Source: Cuniculiplasma sp052315415 (lineage in GTDB: Archaea > Thermoplasmatota > Thermoplasmata > Thermoplasmatales > Thermoplasmataceae). Taken from it: a stretch of 9,234 nucleotides of DNA. Below, piece after piece: positions 1 through 7,400 of the stretch (positions are counted from its first letter, which is position 1; each line of letters starts with the position of its first letter). The position numbers were made by a program, and so were the translations under genes. Location of the stretch: NCBI GenBank assembly GCA_052315415.1, contig JBLSDH010000025.1, positions 1-9,234 of the forward strand, given 5' to 3'. The notes beneath the pieces are model-generated. The model was given only the letters and a program-made list of their open reading frames with translations. It was not told where the DNA came from and did no database searches.

Positions 1-62
1 GGATCATTCACAAAATATTGCCTGTACTTTTCCCTAAGAACTGTGTCGTAAAGGTCACTCAC
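1..62 (-). pseudogene. Possible minus-strand coding fragment running off the left edge
   Basis: A minus-strand frame is open from a GTG at 62-60 to the window edge and reads SDLYDTVLREKYRQYFVND, with a protein-like mix of charged and aromatic residues. Upstream in the same frame there are stops at once (TAG, then TAA), while a neighbouring frame reads FIHGIAMLLCE, so this may be a decayed gene with a frameshift. I do not recognise the family. Only about 20 codons are visible and chance is a real alternative; the sequence left of the window would decide. Confidence 0.22.
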
Positions 63-525
63 ACAGTAACATGGCTATCCCATGAATAAATGTTATTGTT
101 CCCTTATCTGTTCAGGGAATGGGTTTTTAGAAATCCTCATTCTATTTTCAATATAAGTATTTAGAATTCAAGTATTGCATCGACCATTATCCAGAATATT
201 TTTGAATTGTGAATTTTCATAGTATACGAATCTCTTTTGGATGTTGTGCTATGATCGTTTGCTTCCATTTAGTAAGATGTCTGGTTCAGATCTTATCTAT
301 GATTCCTGTCGTGTATCTTTTATATAATATCGTTCTCTTTTAATGAGGTATAGTAATTTAATCTCTTCACTAACACCATTGAAGGTTCATAGCTAAGGAT
401 TGCGCGTCTGACTTTATCTCTTTATTTATATAGCTGATGCGACCTAGAAGGAATCGATCAATCAGGTTTCAGTAACCATGTGATTATAATTTTATATAAA
501 TTATAGATGCATAAGCTCTTTTAAT
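63..525. other. Gene-poor stretch with short decayed-looking fragments
   Basis: No frame of useful length survives on either strand. On the minus strand the pieces 377-379 back to 320 (MVLVKRLNYYTSLKENDII, then a stop, then KIHDRNHR to a stop at 293-295) look somewhat protein-like, which would fit a decayed minus-strand gene spread over 1-838. A 6-bp inverted repeat, TTCCCT (99-104) and AGGGAA (114-119), is present. I see no tRNA, rRNA or CRISPR-like repeats here. Confidence 0.4.
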
Positions 526-838
526 CTATTCTCCTATTCGGTTCTTTACTATTGGAACCGATAAACTGTTCATTGAAAAAAGTAAAACATAATCCCCTGT
601 TGACCTGCCATTCCATCTATAACTCATGATCTCACTAACAATGCTCTAGATACCGATTGATTATCCATTGCAAGTATGTAATTGGTTGATCCATAGGAGA
701 GTAATGTAACCAATATATCATTTCCAAATTCTCAACAATGTTGTAAAGTCTTTTTGCATCACCGATTTTCATCTCCTTAACTACACTTGACTGATTGTCT
801 GCCACCTCTTCCATCGGATTGTTATGTATTAAATCCAT
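526..838 (-). pseudogene. Short unknown minus-strand gene or frameshifted remnant
   Basis: An ATG at 838-836 opens a 67-codon frame ending at TAG 635-637; its product has no cysteine-rich, signal or membrane pattern and includes the stretch EMKIGDAKRLYNIVENLEMI, typical of a soluble helical protein. One frame over, an ATG at 627-625 opens a second frame of 33 codons to a stop at 526-528 (MSYRWNGRSTGDYVLLFSMN at its start). Two protein-like frames in a row on one strand, offset by a frame, suggest a single gene broken by a frameshift, but two unrelated chance frames are possible. No Shine-Dalgarno site precedes the first ATG; a weak CATAAAAG element lies about 20 bases upstream. Family not recognised. 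It may belong to a decayed insertion sequence, given the mobile-element remains elsewhere in the window, but nothing in the sequence proves this. Confidence 0.3.
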
Positions 839-986
839 GAAATGATTTCTAAACTTTTATGACGGTACAAGCGGATACCATGTTAATGAAAAGATTTCCT
901 TAGGAATTAATCTCAGATAACCATTTATAAGGGAAAAAGAAATAACAGAAAACTTCTAAGTAAAATAACTCTCCAAGGTTTTAATG

Positions 987-1005
987 AAAAAACTCAGTGA
1001 AAAAA
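987..1005 (-). terminator. Probable archaeal T-tract terminator of the minus-strand glycosyltransferase gene
   Basis: Read on the minus strand, two runs of six T (at 1000-1005 and 987-992) follow the gene's stop codon by about 45 to 60 bases. Archaeal RNA polymerase stops at such U-rich tracts without needing a hairpin, so this pair is the best terminator candidate in the window. No strong stem-loop is present. Confidence 0.45.
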
Positions 1006-1048
1006 TCGCTTTATAGAAAGAGTAAACCAGATAGATATAAAATATCTC

Positions 1049-2038
1049 TCATAACTCATTAATTTTTTTATACAGGTTCAAAATTCTATGTTCAGTATAA
1101 GCATTAATAGATTTAAGAAATTCAAAACTCCTCTTTCCCATCATTTTTAAGGACGTCTCTGAAAGACCTTCTAATATTTTTGCTAACTCATATGAATCAT
1201 ATGGGTTAAACTTTGGAGACTCTTTAAGTATATTACGAAATGATGAGATATCACTAGTTATAACTGGTAAACCGATAGAGTACGCCTCGAGACCCACATA
1301 TCCTATCTCCTCATATAAAGATGGTAGGATTAGGACATCCATTTCTTTCATTAGCTCAATTAATTTTTCTCTATTCAAGAAGCCATGCAATATACCTGGA
1401 GCAATACCCATACCAACAACGTGTAATTCTACCTTCCTTTTTACATATTTTAATGCATTTATTATTACACTTAAATTCTTTCTTTTTATATTTAAATCTC
1501 TTGAAACAAAAATAATTTTAAGAATTTTTAAATCACCATAATCTTTTATATTTCCTAATCTCATTGGGGGCGGAATGAAATTCTCTCCACTTTGATTAAC
1601 GCTAATTTCATACCTGGACTCTTTTTTAGACAGATTATCCATTATATAATGTTGTAAAGTTACAGGAAAACCTCCTATGTTTTCCGGAAATGGTTGCCAC
1701 AAGGTTCTATTAAATCCAATATATAAGGCTGATTTATAGTTCCACTTCGTAGTGATTAGATGTTTTGATCCTATACCGTAAGGTGGCAAGGTATCATGGA
1801 CAACATCATATTCGCCCGTTATTTTCTTTAAGTCACTCTTAATGTTAATAAATGTTAGCAATGGAGCACCTCTACTTACAAATTTTTGCTTCAATTTAAT
1901 AGTTCTGAAATCATTAATTTCAGCATCTAAGGAAAGAAGAGTAACATCAACATGTTTTGACATCAAATTAGCTATTTCCAATGTATAAGTTCCTATACCA
2001 GAACTTAAACCTGAGTAAGCCGAAATTAGAACTCTCAA
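1049..2038 (-). CDS. GT4-type (GT-B fold) glycosyltransferase with intact EX7E motif
   Basis: This 329-residue protein is expected to transfer a sugar from a nucleotide donor to a lipid or glycan acceptor on the cytoplasmic side. The N-terminal Rossmann half starts with the strand MRVLISAYSG and a glycine loop SSGIGTY (about 12-18), as in GT4 enzymes. The C-terminal donor half runs from about residue 171: KIIFVSRDLNIKRKN (R180 and a nearby Lys, the usual donor-phosphate binders), then VELHVVGMG, then LPSLYEEIGYVGLEAYSIGL with the two EX7E glutamates at E243 and E251. It is a little shorter than typical GT4 proteins (350-400 residues), mainly in the loops. The start is TTG at 2038-2036; no ATG fits and the first strand begins directly after it. 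No Shine-Dalgarno site precedes it, which fits a leaderless transcript from the TATA-like element at 2061-2072. The gene stands alone, divergent from the operon at 3280. The sugar and acceptor cannot be read from the sequence. Confidence 0.88.
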   Translation of the reverse strand: MRVLISAYSGLSSGIGTYTLEIANLMSKHVDVTLLSLDAEINDFRTIKLKQKFVSRGAPLLTFINIKSDLKKITGEYDVVHDTLPPYGIGSKHLITTKWNYKSALYIGFNRTLWQPFPENIGGFPVTLQHYIMDNLSKKESRYEISVNQSGENFIPPPMRLGNIKDYGDLKILKIIFVSRDLNIKRKNLSVIINALKYVKRKVELHVVGMGIAPGILHGFLNREKLIELMKEMDVLILPSLYEEIGYVGLEAYSIGLPVITSDISSFRNILKESPKFNPYDSYELAKILEGLSETSLKMMGKRSFEFLKSINAYTEHRILNLYKKINEL

Positions 2039-2060
2039 TTGACTATTATTATTAGATGGC

Positions 2061-2072
2061 TTATTTATTTTT
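2061..2072 (-). promoter_or_regulatory. TATA-like box for the minus-strand glycosyltransferase gene
   Basis: On the minus strand AAAAATAAATAA sits about 23 to 34 bases before the TTG start at 2038. That is the spacing expected between an archaeal TATA box and a transcription start that coincides with the start codon. It supports the TTG choice, since no ribosome binding site is present. Confidence 0.5.
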
Positions 2073-2238
2073 CTATCTTTTAGTTTAATAATTAACTCAA
2101 CGTTATTTTACAATATTAGGAACATGTTCTCAACTTTCAATCTTCATGAACACAATATTAGTGTAGTTTCCTTATCATTGAGATAGATCTGTATGTATTT
2201 TAAATAAGATATATAATATTATTGATCTCCCATATTAG
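2073..2238. other. AT-rich intergenic stretch
   Basis: No gene, clear repeat or RNA is visible between the promoter of the minus-strand glycosyltransferase and the decayed frame that starts at about 2239. Confidence 0.4.
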
Positions 2239-2383
2239 GGCAAGGAGTACAAGACAAAAGGTATCGAGATATGAAGCTACGAAGAACGATATTATGCCTA
2301 TTTGATTACCAGTAAATGGAACGTGGAAAAGAGAAGAGCTGAAAAGATCATTAAAAAGTACCTCAGTGCTTACTTAAGATCAT

Positions 2384-2407
2384 TGAACATGGAACTGAAC
2401 ATGGAAC
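2384..2407 (+). repeat. Perfect 12-bp tandem duplication
   Basis: TGAACATGGAAC occurs twice back to back (2384-2395 and 2396-2407). Being 12 bases long it keeps the frame of the decayed transposase-like gene and doubles the residues LNME. It looks like a replication-slippage duplication. Confidence 0.85.
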
Positions 2408-2412
2408 GTATG

Positions 2413-2460
2413 TCATCGGAGAGTTTTTCAACTGTTTCCGATGAATTGAATGAATTCATC
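2413..2460. repeat. Two adjoining, mutually exclusive inverted repeats
   Basis: TCATCGGA (2413-2420) pairs perfectly with TCCGATGA (2437-2444) across a 16-base loop. GATGAATT (2440-2447) pairs perfectly with AATTCATC (2453-2460) across a 5-base loop. The two share bases 2440-2444, so in RNA or single-stranded DNA only one stem could form at a time. They lie inside the decayed frame at 2239-2682, so their function, if any, is unknown. Confidence 0.6.
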
Positions 2461-2686
2461 TCTCACTGACATGATGGCCCATCAAACACAGATAATAGTC
2501 AAGTACGAATAGGCTTTCCATCCGTTTACGATGAAAGGCCCTTGGAAACATTTAACACTGGTTACTCTACTATAAGAATTCTCGGTAAATCTTTAATCAC
2601 AAAGATAATATCATTTTTGTATGATCTGAATGCTCATAGTCAGTATTTTTTTGATAAATATGTGATTCTATCTCATATATAACAAT

Positions 2687-3056
2687 TTAAATTGATCTTA
2701 TAACTCGGTTTTGTATAGCAAAGTACCAATTTTTACATACATCACATACCCTCAAAAAGGCATCATTTATTTCCTTAATCTACTGTTAAGACTGTTATTA
2801 ATCTTTCTCTTTTTCACTGATGGGAGTTCCATGTTTGTGATGACCTTAATCCGATTATCCATTCATACATAATTTTTTTATACTTTCCTTTCAAGTAGAT
2901 GGTTTGCACCTCTTTGAGCAGAAGACATACCTCTCTTTCCAGAAATATTGATGTTTGATTAAGCAAAACTCTTCCGTGAGGATTGTATAGAGGGATTCTC
3001 AAAAAGTATAAGCTATTTTCTAAATTAATCGTTTTCTTTTCAAATTGCTGAAAGAT
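2687..3056 (-). pseudogene. Decayed minus-strand gene of unknown family
   Basis: On the minus strand a frame is open for 80 codons from 3056 to TGA 2814-2816. It contains ENSLYFLRIPLYNPHGRVLL, followed by an acidic-basic stretch and YKKIMYEWIIGLRSS. A TTG at 3002 could start 62 residues, but the protein-like text continues upstream of it. In another frame, 2779 down to TAA 2687-2689, thirty more codons read like a protein end, with VCDVCKNWYFAIQNRV and a CxxC pair. The two pieces together look like one gene with at least one frameshift and a stop. No ribosome site is visible. I do not recognise the family; it could be a transposase or other accessory gene. The frame overlaps no other good gene, and its decayed state matches the plus-strand remnant beside it. 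Confidence 0.38.
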
Positions 3057-3059
3057 TCA

Positions 3060-3240
3060 ATTCAAGTTTTATATTCTCTGATAGAAGTAATTCATTTCAT
3101 ATTCTAAAAACAATAAGATCATTTTGATCTTTCCTATCATCTTTGGAGATTAAATGGTTTCTTATTATTTTTATAAATATATTTTATCTGGTTTTAAAGG
3201 AACCTAAAAGAGATGGAAAATTAGAAAACTGAATCTAAAG
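3060..3240. other. AT-rich upstream region of the operon
   Basis: No coding sequence is supported between the decayed minus-strand gene and the operon promoter. The stretch is A/T-rich and has no clear operator-like repeat that I can defend. Confidence 0.35.
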
Positions 3241-3242
3241 AC

Positions 3243-3259
3243 ATATAAAATTTTTATAC
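3243..3259 (+). promoter_or_regulatory. Palindromic TATA element, promoter of the glycan operon
   Basis: TATAAAA at 3244-3250 and its inverse TTTTATA at 3252-3258 face each other around one T. The downstream half lies about 22-28 bases before the TTG start at 3280, giving a leaderless transcript; the upstream half (about 30-36 bases) would give a leader of several bases. No Shine-Dalgarno site lies between here and the start, so leaderless or near-leaderless initiation fits both readings. Confidence 0.55.
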
Positions 3260-3279
3260 ATTTATCTCATTTCAATATA

Positions 3280-4407
3280 TTGAGAGTAAAGATTTTAATA
3301 CCTCTGCAGAAAGAAAAGTATTCTGTTTTCTACTCTATTTTTGATGAAATCAGTAAAATCTTAGAATATGAAAGAATTGAATACGAAAAGATTTATGTAA
3401 ATTTTTTTAGATCGAATAAAAAAAAACAGAACGATAGCTCTAAAATTTTGCAAAAGGACCAGTTAGTTAATTTTATAAAAAATGAAGATAAAGAAACCGT
3501 TTTTTTTACTATCGATGATGATAACCTTTTAAGAGCCATTTATGGCAAAACTCTAAATAGAAAGATTATAATTTGGGCACACTACTTTATTGGACATAGA
3601 TTCATATTTAAACGTTATAATGAAATTGATATTGCATTCAAAATTGGGTTAAAAAAAAAGTTGATAAAATCATTAGCAGGTCTAATACCATTAACTTTTT
3701 TCACGATTATTTTAAGGAAGTACGTTCAACCAATGAGAAATAACTTTATAATTTCTCAATCTGTTTGGACAGGCCTTCTCTTAGAGAGAGTATATTCAAT
3801 TAAAACAATGGGTATACTCCCTATACCCATAGATTCGGATATGTGGAAGCCAGGTATTTCAAATAATAAAAATGATGTGTTAGTATTCCTAGGAAATTCA
3901 GATGAAACTGATCTTCAAGTTCTTGCGAAAGCATTAAAATTAGTCTCTGAACTTCTTGTTAACCCTAAAATTGATTACTTTGGAAATGAGGAAACTGGCA
4001 CCCTTTTCAAAAAGGAGTTTGGGTTTAAGTTGAATTATTTGGGAAAATTGTCTAAGGAAAAATTGATTGAAAATTATCAGAGTCATATTTTAACAATCAC
4101 CCCAATTTTTAATGGAAACTTTGAAATGGTTCCTATAGAGAGCATACTTTGTGGAACTCCAACGATATCCTTTATTCAGCCTTTTATGGAAATAACTGGA
4201 AACAGTGAAATGTGCGCTAATATTCTTAATGAGATGGAAATTGAAATAAAAATTAATAAATGGAAGAATATTGACTCCAATATAATGGAAACAGAAAGAA
4301 TAAAAATATTAGAAAGAATGGACAAAAATAAAATTTCAAAAGAACTTATTCGGTATATAAAAGAATCCATTAATGAGAATAATTTTAATTGTTTAAGGGA
4401 GGAGTAA
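3280..4407 (+). CDS. GT4-like glycosyltransferase, first gene of the operon, EX7E first Glu missing
   Basis: This 375-residue protein has a GT-B layout. The N-terminal half (MRVKILIPLQ onward) is poorly conserved, with a basic-hydrophobic segment at about 124-147 (KKKLIKSLAGLIPLTFFTII) that may seat the enzyme on the membrane. The linker PIPIDSDMWKP (181-191) matches the GT4 pattern ending in a D then F/W-x-P. The donor half follows: DVLVFLGNS (199-207), IDYFGNEE (231-238), NYLGKLSKEKLIENY (252-266), and GNFEMVPIESILCGTP (279-294). In that last motif E287 is the second EX7E glutamate, but the first position (279) is Gly; E282 is the nearest acid. Activity may therefore be altered, or the enzyme may be a variant. 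The start is TTG at 3280, without a Shine-Dalgarno site but with a TATA element at the right distance; the first internal Met comes only at residue 152. The gene ends one base before the membrane protein gene. A cytoplasmic role in lipid-linked glycan assembly is inferred. Confidence 0.8.
   Translation: MRVKILIPLQKEKYSVFYSIFDEISKILEYERIEYEKIYVNFFRSNKKKQNDSSKILQKDQLVNFIKNEDKETVFFTIDDDNLLRAIYGKTLNRKIIIWAHYFIGHRFIFKRYNEIDIAFKIGLKKKLIKSLAGLIPLTFFTIILRKYVQPMRNNFIISQSVWTGLLLERVYSIKTMGILPIPIDSDMWKPGISNNKNDVLVFLGNSDETDLQVLAKALKLVSELLVNPKIDYFGNEETGTLFKKEFGFKLNYLGKLSKEKLIENYQSHILTITPIFNGNFEMVPIESILCGTPTISFIQPFMEITGNSEMCANILNEMEIEIKINKWKNIDSNIMETERIKILERMDKNKISKELIRYIKESINENNFNCLREE
4397..4404 (+). promoter_or_regulatory. 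Strong Shine-Dalgarno site deciding the TTG start at 4409
   Basis: GGGAGGAG lies in the last codons of the upstream gene, four bases before the TTG at 4409. With only one base between the TAA (4405-4407) and the TTG, ribosomes can reinitiate, so the two genes are probably translationally coupled. Confidence 0.85.
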
Positions 4408-4408
4408 T

Positions 4409-7400
4409 TTGAAAAAGGAAACCATCATTAATAGATTGATTGACTTTATATTTGCAGTTATAGTTCCAACTTTTATCGTTTTCTATTTTCTAGGGAATCT
4501 AATTTTTGGAAGGGGTTTTATTTTCTACGGAGATACTCAATGGCCCATATATACTTATCACAATATATTAAATCCAGTTTTTTATGCTTGGGATAATGGA
4601 TCTCCAACATCATCTACAACCCTTTTTTATTCATTATTTACATACACATTAATTAGAGTTTTTGGAACTTATGCTGCGAATCATTTATTTGTTTTTTTGA
4701 TTCCATTTTTGTCCGGTTTTTTTTCATATTTTTCTATTAAATGGACTTTGAAGCTATATGGTTATAAAGGATTTATAACTCAAATAGCCTCGGTAATAGG
4801 TGCAACTTTTTATCTTGCAAATTGGCAGGATCCTAATTTAATAACTCCCTTGTACACTTGGGGATTTTCATACTTTATTACTCCTATTCTTATATTCTTG
4901 TTCTTAAGAATTCTAAGTGAACACAAGAAAAGTGATATGCTTATTTTTGCAATTATTTCTATGATTGGGGACTCTGTTCCCATGTGGATATTAACCTTAG
5001 GGCTATACATAATAATATTATTGACTATAAAATTTGTTCGAAGAGATAAAATTAATTCACTTATAAAATCCATAAAAGACACAATTCTACTTATTATGTT
5101 TACCATTATAGCAAATAGTTATTTTATTATAGAGTCAGTAGGTGGATTTCTATTGGGGGCAGGAGGTCAATACGCAGCTTATTCCTCATCCGGTGCTAGT
5201 ATATCAGCAGCTAAAACATCGAGTGTGTTAAGTCTTCTAGATGTCTTTGTGTTTGGTCAATCCAAATATTACTTTTTTGGATTAAATCCTAAAAATTGGT
5301 CAATTCTTAATTTTGCTCTTCCTTTATCGGTTATATTTTTTATTATAGTACTAATATTTATAAAAATTGAACCTTCTATTAGGAAGGAGGAAGATGGATT
5401 CACATTCAAATTTAAGTTTATTAAGACTAAAGAACTGAAAAGTATTCCTTTAGTGGAACTTTTTGCCTCTTTATTGATATTACTCATTATTTCTCTTTTC
5501 CTGTCGAAAGGGTTCAACCCTCCGTTTGGTCAATTATATTATATTGTTCTCTTAATTTCTCCACCAGGTGTTCAGGGTATAACGAGGGACGTTGAACCAT
5601 TCTTAATGATCTCTTCACTCGCCTATTCTTTCATATTCTCAATTATAACTTTAATCTCCTTGAAATATTTGTTATTAAAAATTAATGTAAAAAAAGGTAC
5701 AACTTTTAAAAGAATAAAAGTAAAAAAATTGCTTCCATTTTTGATTTTATTTATACTTCTTGGGACAGCATTTTTTGCAACTTTTCAAGAGACGTCTATC
5801 AGCACCCAGGTTACAAATAATAGATTTCATCCTATCTTTCTCCCAAGTTCAATTAATGCAAGCGTTAATTATTTAAATTCATTAAACCCAAAGGGAAATA
5901 TAATGTGGATGCCAACAGGTGGAACATATCCATGGAAAGATAACTTAACGCTTACTGATTTTGGAGCAAACCTTGTTGCAAATTCTTCAACACCGTTCTA
6001 CTTGTATAGTTACTTGTTTGAGGAAAGAGGAAATCACCTTGGTATTTTATTAGATTTATCTAATACACAATATTTTGTATATAACTCAAATGCATCTTTT
6101 GCATTCAATTATCCATTAGAGATGAATGAAACTCAGATTTTAGCCCTTTTAAAGAATCAAACGGATTTAAAATTAATTCACTCTGATGGTGGTATATTTA
6201 TATATAAGAATTTGGCCTATACAAATACACTATATGCCGGGGTACCTAATATAGGAAATTTACATTCAAGCCTTTTTAATATAACCAAATTAGTCAACGG
6301 CAGTAATATTTTCGTAACAGATCAAAATCCGTATCTCGATCTATTTTATTCTCATATTATTAAGCCCACTTATATAATAAATAATACAATAAGATTTTCC
6401 AACATTTCATCGGAATGTGTAGGAGTATACAATTATTCCTACACAAGAACGGATTATGATTACAACAGTACAATTTTTTCTATTAAAAATTACTCTGTTT
6501 CTGATGGAAAATTATATATTTGCTTAAAATACTCAATTCCATCTTACCTCAAGAAATTTTCTGGGAATGGACAATTTGTTCCATCTTTCTCAGTTCAAGC
6601 TATTTTATATAAATCTACAAATGATTTGCCAACTCTTCAATTCAATGAGAATAATAAAATAATATTTGTTGCTCCAGGACCTAGCGCCCAAAAACAAACA
6701 AATTCTACAAGCGGATTAATATCATTTGAAATTCCTGCGATTAGTGGCAATATTGGGGTAAAGTATTATTTATCGTCATTTCAAACTGCCTCCCCAGTGT
6801 ATTACGTTGGCACTTTGAACGATACAAAAATTTTAGTTGATCCTATAGAAAATAGTTCTATTATGAATTCACAACTTAATTTCACTAACTATAATGATGA
6901 AAAAAATGTTTCATTTTTAGTTACTCAATCACCATCAGTGATAATTACAAATGGGAAGGCAATATTAAATTATAATGCTTATGTAATTTATCCTGAATTA
7001 TATGTTTTTAAAAAATTAAACATTAGTTCTATTTTTTCCAAATTAAACATTCATATCATACCGATTTATTTTAATTCTACTGCATTTAATTTATTAATTT
7101 TTGAAAAGGAATCACAACAATTTTCTATTCTAAAAAATAAAACAATGATAATTTACTTAAACACACCAGTTAATGGAACTTTTCATCTTAAAATCAATGT
7201 AAATGGTAATATTTTCATTAAAGGTCTTGGAAATATATCTGGAGAAAAATCATTTAATATATCGATCCAGAATTCTTACAAATTGGATTTGTATGCGATG
7301 AACAACTCATCTGTTTACATTGAGGTATATCAAAAAAATAACGGAAATACGGGTAATTTAAGTAATATTGAAGAAATAAGCCCAGTGCTATATAGAGCGA

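Larger units (their letters stand above)
2239..2682 (+). pseudogene. Decayed frame resembling a transposase N-terminus
   Basis: A single plus-strand frame runs from after a TAG at 2236-2238 to TAA 2680-2682, broken only by TGA at 2272-2274 and 2467-2469. The piece from 2275 reads SYEERYYAYLITSKWNVEKR and continues with AEKIIKKYLSAYL; the pattern RYYxYLxxxxWxxEKxRxxKxxxKYL is what I know from the N-terminus of IS4/IS1634-type transposases (a tyrosine-rich strand, then a Trp, then Lys/Arg before YLG). The later piece (GFPSVYDERPLETFNTGYST) is protein-like but not assignable, and no DDE catalytic residues can be placed. Open stretches of 64 and 70 codons in one frame are long for such AT-rich DNA, so a former gene is likely. 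There is no convincing start codon. It is best read as a dead insertion-sequence fragment; the family call is tentative. Confidence 0.45.

Noticed and set aside
538..561. Stem-loop TCGGTTC / GAACCGA as an RNA gene or terminator
   Set aside because: A 7-bp stem with a 10-base loop, without a T-run or tRNA-like arms around it, can occur by chance in this stretch.
1321..1515. Plus-strand open frame of 64 codons
   Set aside because: It lies antisense inside the minus-strand glycosyltransferase, whose donor-site motifs span exactly this region; no ribosome site or promoter supports it.
2384..2460. CRISPR array
   Set aside because: There are only two abutting 12-base copies with no spacers.
2272..2469. 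Internal TGA codons read as selenocysteine or other recoding
   Set aside because: No SECIS-like element can be defended, the frame has no good start, and neighbouring sequence is also decayed, so simple pseudogene decay is the easier explanation.
3652..3720. True membrane-spanning helix in the first operon glycosyltransferase
   Set aside because: The segment is hydrophobic but lies in the middle of the GT-B N-terminal half; a membrane-surface contact is more likely than a span that would put the donor domain on the other side.
4176..4370. Minus-strand frame rich in Ile and Ser
   Set aside because: It is the complement of the Glu/Lys/Asn-rich tail of the first operon gene and has low complexity.
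4810..5517. Two minus-strand open frames (4810-5106 and 5269-5517)
   Set aside because: They are antisense to membrane helices of the large membrane protein, where the complement of hydrophobic codons gives open frames by composition.
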